Positions 5,155 to 11,124 of a DNA stretch of 11,124 nt are shown piece by piece. Every line of letters starts with the position of its first letter. Position 1 is the stretch's first letter. The notes beneath the pieces were generated by a model, which had not been told where the DNA came from, made no database searches, and saw only the letters and a program-made list of their open reading frames with translations. Source of the stretch: Ruminococcus sp. UBA7477 (GTDB lineage: Bacteria; Bacillota; Clostridia; Oscillospirales; Ruminococcaceae); the NCBI GenBank assembly GCA_002479715.1, contig DLOT01000048.1, positions 9,304-20,427 of the forward strand. The letters run 5' to 3'. Made by a program: the position numbers and the translations under genes.

Positions 5155-5183
5155 ATGCTAACATATTTTTGACGATAAGTCAA
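5155..5183 (-). promoter_or_regulatory. SigA promoter of the DUF5685 operon
   Basis: On the minus strand, TTGACT (5178-5183), a 17-base spacer and TAGCAT (5155-5160) form a promoter with an extended -10 (TG one base before TAGCAT). Transcription should start near 5148, leaving only a short leader before GGAGG at 5139-5143. The -35 lies in a dyad TTGAC-N5-GTCAA (5169-5183), which could be an operator. The gap after recN (5184-5209) shows no convincing terminator. Confidence 0.7.
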
Positions 5184-5209
5184 CCTGACAGCAATATACT
5201 AAGAAAGCT

Positions 5210-6883
5210 TTAAGAAATACCGTGTGCCGCGTCGATAAGCTCGGCAGCATTTTTAAGTGTTGTTTCGGTGACATTTTCTCCGCCCAGAAGCCTTGCGATC
5301 TCGTCGATCTTTCCCTCGCGGTCAAGCTCGGTAACATTTGTAACCGTCCTGCCGCTCTCAACCGTTTTTTCTATAAGAAGATGGCAGTCTGCCTGTACGG
5401 CGATCTGAGTCAGATGCGTTACGCACAAAACCTGCCGCATACGTGATATCCGGCGCAGCTTCACGCCGATCTTCCCGGCTGCCCTGCCGCTTACCCCCGT
5501 ATCGATCTCGTCAAAGATCAGCGTGGGAACATCATCACGGTCGGCTATGACGTTTTTCAGAGCAAGCATGATCCGCGAAAGCTCACCGCCGGAGGCTATC
5601 TTTGCAATAGGCTTCGGCTCCTCGCCGACATTTGCCGAGATCAAAAACTCGACGCTGTCCATACCGTTGACGGTAAGCTTCCCCTTTTGATGCGAAACGG
5701 CAATCTTAACCGACGGCATATTCAGAAATTCAAGCTCTGCCGCGACCTCCGCACAAAAACGCTCAGCCGCCTCGGCACGCTTTTTTGAAAGCTCAGCTGC
5801 CTTGCGCGAAACCTGCTTTAAAAGCTCCGTTTTTTCAGACGACAGCTCACCTATCCTGTTCTCACTGCCCGTCAGCGCCAAAAGCTCCTCGCCGGACTGT
5901 TCACAAAGGCTGATAAGTCCGTCAACATCTGTAGCATAGCGCTTTTTAAGTATCAATATATCATCGCGGCGTTTTGAAAGAGCTGCAAACTCTGCCGGAT
6001 TTATCTCAACACTGCCTGTCAGCCTGATAAGCTCGCTCGCAATATCGTCAAGCTCTATCCTGAGTGACTCCAAACGGCCGATAATATGCTCCAGATCTGA
6101 AAAATCCTCACTGAACGGTGAAAGCCTTTCACACACCTCCGTTACCGCAAGGCTCGCGCCGCCTGCCTCATCCGCGCCGTAAAGCTGAGCTGTTGAAGCC
6201 ATCAAAGCGTCTGTCAGCTCGCGGGAGGAATCCGCCAGCTTGAATCTGCGTTCGATCTCATCGTCCTCTCCGGCAGTCAGCTCCATAGGCTTTATATCGC
6301 TGACTATCTTAGACAGCTTTTTAACCCTGTTCTCTTTCTCCTGTTCACCGAGTGCAAGCCTTTTTATCTCTCTCGAGAGTACCTGAAGGCGCTTAAAATC
6401 GGCTCTGTAATCCTCGAGCAGATTCTCAAGACCCGCATATCTGTCAAGCAGCTCCAGATGTTTTTCGGGAGAAAGCAGAGCCTGATTGTCGTGCTGACCG
6501 TGAATATTGACAAGCATAGCGCCCACATCGCGCAAAAGCGAAACACTCACCGGACGGGAATTAATATGCGCCGAGCTTTTGCCGTCTGCGCTTATCTCGC
6601 GCGAAACTATCAGATCGCCTTCCTCCGCCGATATTCCGTTCTCTTCAAGAAGCTTCACAGCCCCCTGTGGTATACTGTCAAAAACAGCCGATACGACCGC
6701 CTTCTTTGCGCCGGTGCGAACGATCTCACGGCTGACCCTCTGACCCAGCGCCGCATTGATCCCGCCGATAAGAATAGACTTGCCCGCGCCTGTTTCGCCG
6801 GTGAAGATATTAAGGCTGTTTTGAAAGCTTACTGAAGCTTTTTCGATCACGGCCAGGTTTTCTATGTAAAGCTCACGAAGCAT
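5210..6883 (-). CDS. recN: DNA repair protein RecN
   Basis: This 557-residue SMC-like ATPase acts early in double-strand break repair, gathering broken ends for RecA. The order of motifs is complete: Walker A GETGAGKS (29-36), a HGQHDNQ segment (about 128-134), two long helical arms that form the coiled coil (about 150-375), the ABC signature SGGELSR (431-437), Walker B LIFDEID (455-461) and a VTHL switch region (488-491). Length is normal for the family. I chose ATG at 6883 because family members begin MLxxLxIxNLA. A TTG at 6892 has a better spaced AAAGG upstream and would add three residues, so the start is uncertain by 9 bases. It overlaps or abuts argR and ends the ispA-recN operon. No SOS box is evident directly upstream, as expected inside an operon. 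Confidence 0.97.
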   Translation of the reverse strand: MLRELYIENLAVIEKASVSFQNSLNIFTGETGAGKSILIGGINAALGQRVSREIVRTGAKKAVVSAVFDSIPQGAVKLLEENGISAEEGDLIVSREISADGKSSAHINSRPVSVSLLRDVGAMLVNIHGQHDNQALLSPEKHLELLDRYAGLENLLEDYRADFKRLQVLSREIKRLALGEQEKENRVKKLSKIVSDIKPMELTAGEDDEIERRFKLADSSRELTDALMASTAQLYGADEAGGASLAVTEVCERLSPFSEDFSDLEHIIGRLESLRIELDDIASELIRLTGSVEINPAEFAALSKRRDDILILKKRYATDVDGLISLCEQSGEELLALTGSENRIGELSSEKTELLKQVSRKAAELSKKRAEAAERFCAEVAAELEFLNMPSVKIAVSHQKGKLTVNGMDSVEFLISANVGEEPKPIAKIASGGELSRIMLALKNVIADRDDVPTLIFDEIDTGVSGRAAGKIGVKLRRISRMRQVLCVTHLTQIAVQADCHLLIEKTVESGRTVTNVTELDREGKIDEIARLLGGENVTETTLKNAAELIDAAHGIS

Positions 6884-6888
6884 AATAA

Positions 6889-7350
6889 TCAACCATGCCT
6901 TTCAATGATATCCTCCGCCAGAACCGCCGAAAGCTCCGCAGCGTCCTCCTGGGAGCGCATCAAAACAAATATAGTATCATCACCCGCAAGTGTTCCGACT
7001 ACCTGTGCAAAACTAGCCGCATCCAGCTTGGCACAAACCGCCTGCGCCATTCCCGTGTGACAGCGGATAACAACTGTGTTTCCGGCATAATCCACACCCG
7101 CAGCAAGGGTATGCATCAGATTATGAAGCTCGTCTATCGGCGAAAGACTGGTCTTAGCGCCTATGGAATAGCGGTAGCCCCCGTCCGGGCAAAGTGCCTT
7201 GACAAGACCCATCTCATTTATATCCCTTGAAACGGTAGCCTGTGTCACAGAAAAGCCCATGGACTCAAGCTCGTCCTTCAGTTTTTCCTGTGTGTCTATT
7301 TTTTTTTGTTCAATAAGAGCCTTTATCGACTGCTGTCTTTGCTTTTTCAT
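6889..7350 (-). CDS. argR: Arginine repressor ArgR
   Basis: This 153-residue protein is the hexameric arginine-sensing repressor (AhrC type) that controls arginine synthesis and breakdown. The N-terminal winged helix-turn-helix (about residues 4-65) contains the recognition segment TQATVSRDINEMGL (36-49). The C-terminal oligomerisation and arginine-binding domain (about 78-150) contains GTLAGDDTIFV (119-129), whose paired aspartates bind arginine. Length is typical. ATG at 7350 has AAAGG 8 bases upstream. The gene follows nadK by 27 bases and its stop is next to the recN start, so all are cotranscribed. The argR-recN pairing is common in Bacillota and is not evidence of regulation of recN by arginine. 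I found no obvious ARG box in the short upstream gap. Confidence 0.97.
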   Translation of the reverse strand: MKKQRQQSIKALIEQKKIDTQEKLKDELESMGFSVTQATVSRDINEMGLVKALCPDGGYRYSIGAKTSLSPIDELHNLMHTLAAGVDYAGNTVVIRCHTGMAQAVCAKLDAASFAQVVGTLAGDDTIFVLMRSQEDAAELSAVLAEDIIERHG

Positions 7351-7377
7351 AATAATTGCCTTTCATACTGCGCGCCG

Positions 7378-8235
7378 CTATTTCATTGGCGTCATGAGCT
7401 TTTTGTGAATTGAGTTGTGGAAGCTGTCACCGTTTATATCTATCAGACTGACCGTTTTCTCCGATCTTGTTATGACAGCGTAATCACCCTGCGACAGATA
7501 CAGCTCATTCACACCGTCGACCGAAAGGATCACCTTATCCTCACCGTTTGATTTAAATGACACCTTAAGCTTTGAATCAGGTGTAAAGATCATTGATCTC
7601 GCAAACAGAGAATGCGGACAGATCTGCGTAAATTCGATACATTCAAGCTCAGGCTCGATAAGCGGTCCTCCGGCAGAAAGCGAATAGGCTGTTGCGCCTG
7701 TAGGGGTCGAAAATACAAGTCCGTCCGCACGGAGCGAGGAAACGATCGTTTCTCCCTTGGATACCTCATAGTCGGATATCTTGCACCCCTCAGTTTTCAT
7801 AAACACAACATCGTTCAGAGCGGTGAAACTCATCGTTTTCAATGAGTCGGTATAAACCGAAACCTCGAGCATCATTCGCTCAGAAACATAGTATCTGCCG
7901 CTGCAAAGCTCCTCCAGCAGCGCGATATCTTCATGCTCAAGTGTTGCCATAAAGCCAACCCTGCCGCAGTTAAGCCCGAGGATCGCCTTTCCGTAATCGG
8001 CGAGCTGCTTAGCATACTTCAGTATCGTTCCGTCACCGCCGACTACCAGAACAATGTCACATATCGGCATCAGCTGCTCTATAGCGCCGTAGGTTATGCG
8101 GCTGTCACACAGCTTATGCTCCATAGCAGACTCAGCAAAAAGTCTGCATCCGTTTTTACAGAAAATTTCCGCTGCCTGCGAAAGGTATTCACGGCAGTGG
8201 GGTTTATCCGTGTTCGGACAGATATAAACATTCAT
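7378..8235 (-). CDS. nadK: NAD kinase
   Basis: This 285-residue enzyme phosphorylates the 2'-hydroxyl of NAD to give NADP, the cell's main source of that cofactor. The catalytic GGDGT motif is at 66-70 (D68 as the general base), followed by GLNCGRVGF (87-95), the NAD-contacting ND pair (141-142) within ALNDVVF, and STPTGATAYSLSAGGPL (176-192). The C-terminal beta domain is intact and length is normal for the family. ATG at 8235 is preceded by GAGGTG at good spacing. The gene begins 17 bases after tlyA and is cotranscribed with it; this tlyA-nadK-argR-recN order is classic in Clostridia and Bacilli. Nothing in it looks abnormal. Confidence 0.97.
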   Translation of the reverse strand: MNVYICPNTDKPHCREYLSQAAEIFCKNGCRLFAESAMEHKLCDSRITYGAIEQLMPICDIVLVVGGDGTILKYAKQLADYGKAILGLNCGRVGFMATLEHEDIALLEELCSGRYYVSERMMLEVSVYTDSLKTMSFTALNDVVFMKTEGCKISDYEVSKGETIVSSLRADGLVFSTPTGATAYSLSAGGPLIEPELECIEFTQICPHSLFARSMIFTPDSKLKVSFKSNGEDKVILSVDGVNELYLSQGDYAVITRSEKTVSLIDINGDSFHNSIHKKLMTPMK

Positions 8236-8252
8236 TTCCGGCTCACCTCTTT

Positions 8253-9041
8253 TTAGTGTAACTGAAAAGCTTTTTCGGCTATCTTGCCGAAATCGGCATC
8301 AAACGGCCTTACATCGCCGACATATTCCGCATATAAAAGGTATTCGATATTGCCGCTGCCGCCTTTTATAGGCGAGGGACAAAGCCCCAAAACGGCGCAG
8401 CTTTGTGAAACAGCGCCGCAGACCTCTTTCAATACCCTGATATGGTCAGCCTTCTTTTTAACTATACCGCCCTTGCCGACAGCCTTAATTCCTGCCTCGA
8501 ATTGGGGCTTTATCAGCAAAACCAGCTTCGTGCCGATCTCCAGATCTGAAAGCATAAACGGAAGCGCCGTTTTCAGAGAAATAAACGACAAGTCAGCAGT
8601 CATTATGTCGATCGGCTCGGGAAAAAAGCCGACCCCGAGCAGCTTGACGTTAACGCCTTCCATATTGATAACACGAATGTCGCCACACAGACTTTGATGA
8701 AGCTGCCCATGACCAACATCAACGGCATAGACTCTCAAAGCACCGTTTTGCAGCATATAATCTGTGAAGCCTCCGGTCGAAGCACCAATATCGGCGCAGA
8801 TCTTACCTCGGAAGTCGATGCCAAAACTCATAGCCGCGCATTCCAGCTTCAGCCCTGCCCGACCCACATATTTAAGCTCGCCGCCCGTAATGCAGATCTC
8901 ATCGCTTTCGATTACATCGGCAGAAGGCTTGACGGTCTGCTTTCCGTTGACGGCGACATTTCCGTTTTCGATAAGCTCTTTTGCTTTAGCCCGCGACTTT
9001 GCCAATCCGCGGCTCACAAGCTCACAGTCAAGCCTGCTCAT
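8253..9041 (-). CDS. tlyA: TlyA-family rRNA 2'-O-methyltransferase
   Basis: This 262-residue enzyme adds 2'-O-methyl groups to cytidines of 16S and/or 23S rRNA (C1409 and C1920 in the characterised enzymes; loss gives capreomycin resistance in mycobacteria). An N-terminal S4 RNA-binding domain (about residues 1-60) is followed by an FtsJ-like SAM methyltransferase domain. Motif I is ADIGASTGGF (83-92), and the K-D-K-E catalytic tetrad appears as K65, D150, K178 and E233. Whether it modifies both rRNAs cannot be told from sequence. The ATG at 9041 overlaps the dxs stop codon as ATGA and begins directly with the S4 sequence MSRLDCELVSRGLA. A longer reading from 9092 would add 17 residues of unrelated sequence, so I rejected it. 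It is translationally coupled to dxs. Confidence 0.95.
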   Translation of the reverse strand: MSRLDCELVSRGLAKSRAKAKELIENGNVAVNGKQTVKPSADVIESDEICITGGELKYVGRAGLKLECAAMSFGIDFRGKICADIGASTGGFTDYMLQNGALRVYAVDVGHGQLHQSLCGDIRVINMEGVNVKLLGVGFFPEPIDIMTADLSFISLKTALPFMLSDLEIGTKLVLLIKPQFEAGIKAVGKGGIVKKKADHIRVLKEVCGAVSQSCAVLGLCPSPIKGGSGNIEYLLYAEYVGDVRPFDADFGKIAEKAFQLH

Positions 9042-10882
9042 TCCAGCGCCTCTCTGAGTCTGTCTGTGATCTTTTCTGTCGAAAGACCGCATTCGTCCAA
9101 AAGCTCGGCGGCACTTGCCTGCGGCATAAACGGCCTTACGCAGACCGGCTCGACATTGCCGAATTCCATAAGTCTTTGAGCTACAGAGCCTTCAAACGAC
9201 GATTCTTCAAACACAAACACCTTATCGTAAGATCCTATTATCTTTTTGACATTATCCGTAAACGGAAATACCTTGACAAGCTTCAGAATATCACAGGAAA
9301 GACCGAGTTTTTTCAGCGTCAGGTATGCGTTATTAACATTTCTGTAAAGTCTGCCGTAAGTCACCGCCAAAACTTTTGAGCCATGCTTTTTATAGGTATA
9401 TGACACCGTAGGCTTTTCGTTTTTCGGAAGCTTATCTCCGGCTGTCTTGGGGTATCTGACTGCACAAATGCCCTCATCCTCACAGATCGCCTTTTCAAGA
9501 CAAAGTCGCAGTTCTGCATAGCACGACGGCGAGTAAATGGTCGTGTTTGGGATAGTGGTTAGCATCGGGACATCAAAAATCCCCTGATGAGTTTCTCCGT
9601 CACCTCCGACAGCGCCCGCTCTGTCGATACCGAGAACGATATGCAGTCCGCATATAGCGGCGTCGTGGATCAACTGGTCGTAGCTTCTTTGCAAAAAGGT
9701 CGAATAAACGGCAAATACAGGCGTCATTCCCGAAGAAGCCAATCCTGCACAAAATGTAACGGCGTGTTCCTCGGCAATGCCGACATCGAAAAATCTTGCC
9801 GGATAGCGTTTTGAAAACTGCGCCAGCCCGGTGGCGTGTTTCATAGCGGCTGTTACGGCACAAATTCTCCTGTTTGTTTCAGCCAGCTCACACAAGACCT
9901 TTCCGAACTCTCCCGAATAACTGTCTGAAGGTGTAACATCAGGATTTCCTGTCGCTATCTCAAACGCTCCGACCGCATGGAACTCTCCGGAATTGGCCTC
10001 CGCCGGCGGATATCCCTTTCCTTTTACGGTGTTTACGTGAACGATCACAGGCTTTTTCATAGACTTCGCCAATCTAAGCGCATTTTCTATATCGGAGAGA
10101 TTGTGGCCGTCTATCGGGCCGAGGTATTCAAACCCCATATCCTCAAAAAGTGTGCTGTGAAGCAGTATCTCTTTAAATGCATTTTTTGAAACGCTGATTG
10201 TTTTTGCAATAGGCTTTCCGACTATCGGTGTGCTTCGGAGAAACTGATTGACAGTATCCCTTGTTTTAATATATGTTTCGGTAGTCCTCAGCGTAGAAAG
10301 ATATTTTGCAAATCCGCCGACATTTTTAGATATCGACATCTCGTTGTGATTAAGGATCACAATAGTATTGGTATTACTCTTACCTGCGTTGTTCAGTCCC
10401 TCAAAGAACATTCCGCCTGTCGCCGCACCGTCGCCGACAATAGCCACGGCACAATGCCTGCGGTCGCCCTTTATTCTCATAGCCGACGCGTATCCAAGCG
10501 CCGCAGAAACCGCAGTTGAAGCGTGTCCGCAAACAAAAGCGTCATACTTAGACTCTGACGGTCTTGTAAAGCCTGAGATACCGCCGCTTTCACGCAGCGA
10601 CTCAAACCGATCAAGTCTTCCCGTCAATATTTTATGCGTATAAGACTGGTGGCTCGTATCCCAGATTATCTTATCCTTTGGCGGGTCGAAAACGCGGTGG
10701 ATCGCCATAGTCAGCTCAACGACCCCCAGATTTGAAGCAAGATGTCCGCCGTTTTGCGAAACGGTGTCGATCAACAGACCCCTTATCTGGCTGCAAAGCT
10801 CATCGCACTGCTCGTAAGACAGCTCTCTGAGATCCTCCGGGAGCTTTAATTTATATAGGTTAACAGAAGAATTGCCGCTCAT
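9038..10882 (-). CDS. dxs: 1-deoxy-D-xylulose-5-phosphate synthase
   Basis: This 614-residue thiamine diphosphate enzyme joins pyruvate and glyceraldehyde 3-phosphate to give DXP, the first step of the MEP isoprenoid route and a precursor for thiamine and pyridoxal. The TPP fold has GGHLASNLG (H47), GHASTAVSAALG (H120), the metal-binding GDGAATGG (150-157) and N180 near NHNEMS. The pyrimidine domain has DVGIAEEHAV (catalytic Glu371) and DRAGAVGGDGETHQG (420-434). A C-terminal transketolase domain follows. Several usually invariant spots differ: WDTSHQSY (74-81) for the common WDVGHQAY, and FHAVGAFE for FHGxxPFD. This looks like a divergent clostridial branch, not a decayed gene. ATG at 10882 has AAGGGG about 9 bases upstream. 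It follows ispA by 17 bases, so two isoprenoid genes are cotranscribed. Confidence 0.95.
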   Translation of the reverse strand: MSGNSSVNLYKLKLPEDLRELSYEQCDELCSQIRGLLIDTVSQNGGHLASNLGVVELTMAIHRVFDPPKDKIIWDTSHQSYTHKILTGRLDRFESLRESGGISGFTRPSESKYDAFVCGHASTAVSAALGYASAMRIKGDRRHCAVAIVGDGAATGGMFFEGLNNAGKSNTNTIVILNHNEMSISKNVGGFAKYLSTLRTTETYIKTRDTVNQFLRSTPIVGKPIAKTISVSKNAFKEILLHSTLFEDMGFEYLGPIDGHNLSDIENALRLAKSMKKPVIVHVNTVKGKGYPPAEANSGEFHAVGAFEIATGNPDVTPSDSYSGEFGKVLCELAETNRRICAVTAAMKHATGLAQFSKRYPARFFDVGIAEEHAVTFCAGLASSGMTPVFAVYSTFLQRSYDQLIHDAAICGLHIVLGIDRAGAVGGDGETHQGIFDVPMLTTIPNTTIYSPSCYAELRLCLEKAICEDEGICAVRYPKTAGDKLPKNEKPTVSYTYKKHGSKVLAVTYGRLYRNVNNAYLTLKKLGLSCDILKLVKVFPFTDNVKKIIGSYDKVFVFEESSFEGSVAQRLMEFGNVEPVCVRPFMPQASAAELLDECGLSTEKITDRLREALE

Positions 10883-10899
10883 TACACCAATCCCCTTTT

Positions 10900-11124
10900 T
10901 TAGTTCTTTCGCGTAAGAAGTCCTCCGGTAAGTTCGATCAAAAATTCACTGTTATCAAAGCTTTTCAAAATATCCTGCGCCTCTCTTGTAAGCTGAGTAC
11001 AGATCTCATTTGCTTTGTCCGCACCGAAAACCGAAACATATGTGGATTTATTCTGTCGGCTGTCGCTGCCTATCGGCTTACCAAGCTGCTCAAATGTTCC
11101 GGTAACATCGAGAATGTCATCTCG
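10900..11124 (-). CDS. ispA: Polyprenyl (farnesyl/geranylgeranyl) diphosphate synthase, C-terminal part
   Basis: Only the last 74 residues are in the window; the gene runs off the right edge. The frame opens with RDDILDVTGTFEQLGKPIGSD, which is the second aspartate-rich motif (DDILD) and the following LGKxxGSD loop of a trans-prenyl diphosphate synthase. NKSTYVSVFG follows, as in IspA. These enzymes condense isopentenyl diphosphate with allylic diphosphates, and the position next to dxs fits the farnesyl/geranylgeranyl class. The chain-length-determining residues lie near the first aspartate motif, outside the window, so the product length cannot be stated. The stop codon is TAA at 10902-10900. 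Confidence 0.93.
   Translation of the reverse strand, partial: RDDILDVTGTFEQLGKPIGSDSRQNKSTYVSVFGADKANEICTQLTREAQDILKSFDNSEFLIELTGGLLTRKN

Noticed and set aside
9038..9092. 17-residue N-terminal extension of TlyA
   Set aside because: It overlaps the end of dxs, has no family match, and the ATG at 9041 fits the S4 domain start and a classic ATGA overlap.
1..11124. CRISPR array, insertion sequence, integrase or phage gene
   Set aside because: No regularly spaced repeats, transposase-like protein or integrase was seen on either strand.

Overview
The window looks like chromosomal DNA of a Bacillota bacterium, most likely a Clostridia member of the Ruminococcus/Oscillospiraceae type. This rests on the conserved gene order ispA-dxs-tlyA-nadK-argR-recN, Gram-positive style Shine-Dalgarno sites, consensus SigA promoters, tRNA genes with encoded CCA ends, and a DUF5685 gene, which I know mainly from Clostridia. 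The genus is inferred, not shown. Almost every gene is on the minus strand, so the layout below runs from high to low coordinates.

Region 1 (11124 to 5210) is a compact operon: ispA (3' end only), dxs, tlyA, nadK, argR, recN. Neighbours overlap or are separated by fewer than 30 bases. ispA and dxs serve isoprenoid synthesis by the MEP pathway, tlyA methylates rRNA, nadK makes NADP, argR controls arginine genes and recN repairs double-strand breaks. This is a common housekeeping cluster in Clostridia.

Region 2 (5183 to 2283) is a second minus-strand operon with its own promoter: a DUF5685 protein, a J-domain protein with a cysteine-rich tail, a small polytopic membrane protein and a TVP38/TMEM64 (DedA-like) membrane protein. 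It is the least understood part of the window. The DUF5685 gene appears to start at a non-canonical ATT codon. Its product carries two aspartate-rich motifs resembling those of class I isoprenoid synthases. The J-protein ends in 13 cysteines within 37 residues.

Region 3 (2266 to 1732) is a tRNA operon, Gly(TCC)-Arg(TCT)-His(GTG)-Ala(GGC), with a perfect consensus promoter and two tandem intrinsic terminators.

Region 4 (1700 to about 666) is strikingly AT-rich. It holds a CPBP-family intramembrane protease gene preceded by a near-perfect 30-base palindrome, and a gene-poor stretch with a possible decayed coding relic. It looks like a laterally acquired insertion between tRNA loci.

Region 5 (665 to 1) holds a plus-strand gene for a two-repeat UPF0339/DUF1508 (YegP-like) protein with its own promoter and terminator, and a divergent, truncated tRNA, probably tRNA-Trp, whose promoter shares a 15-base core with that of the tRNA operon.
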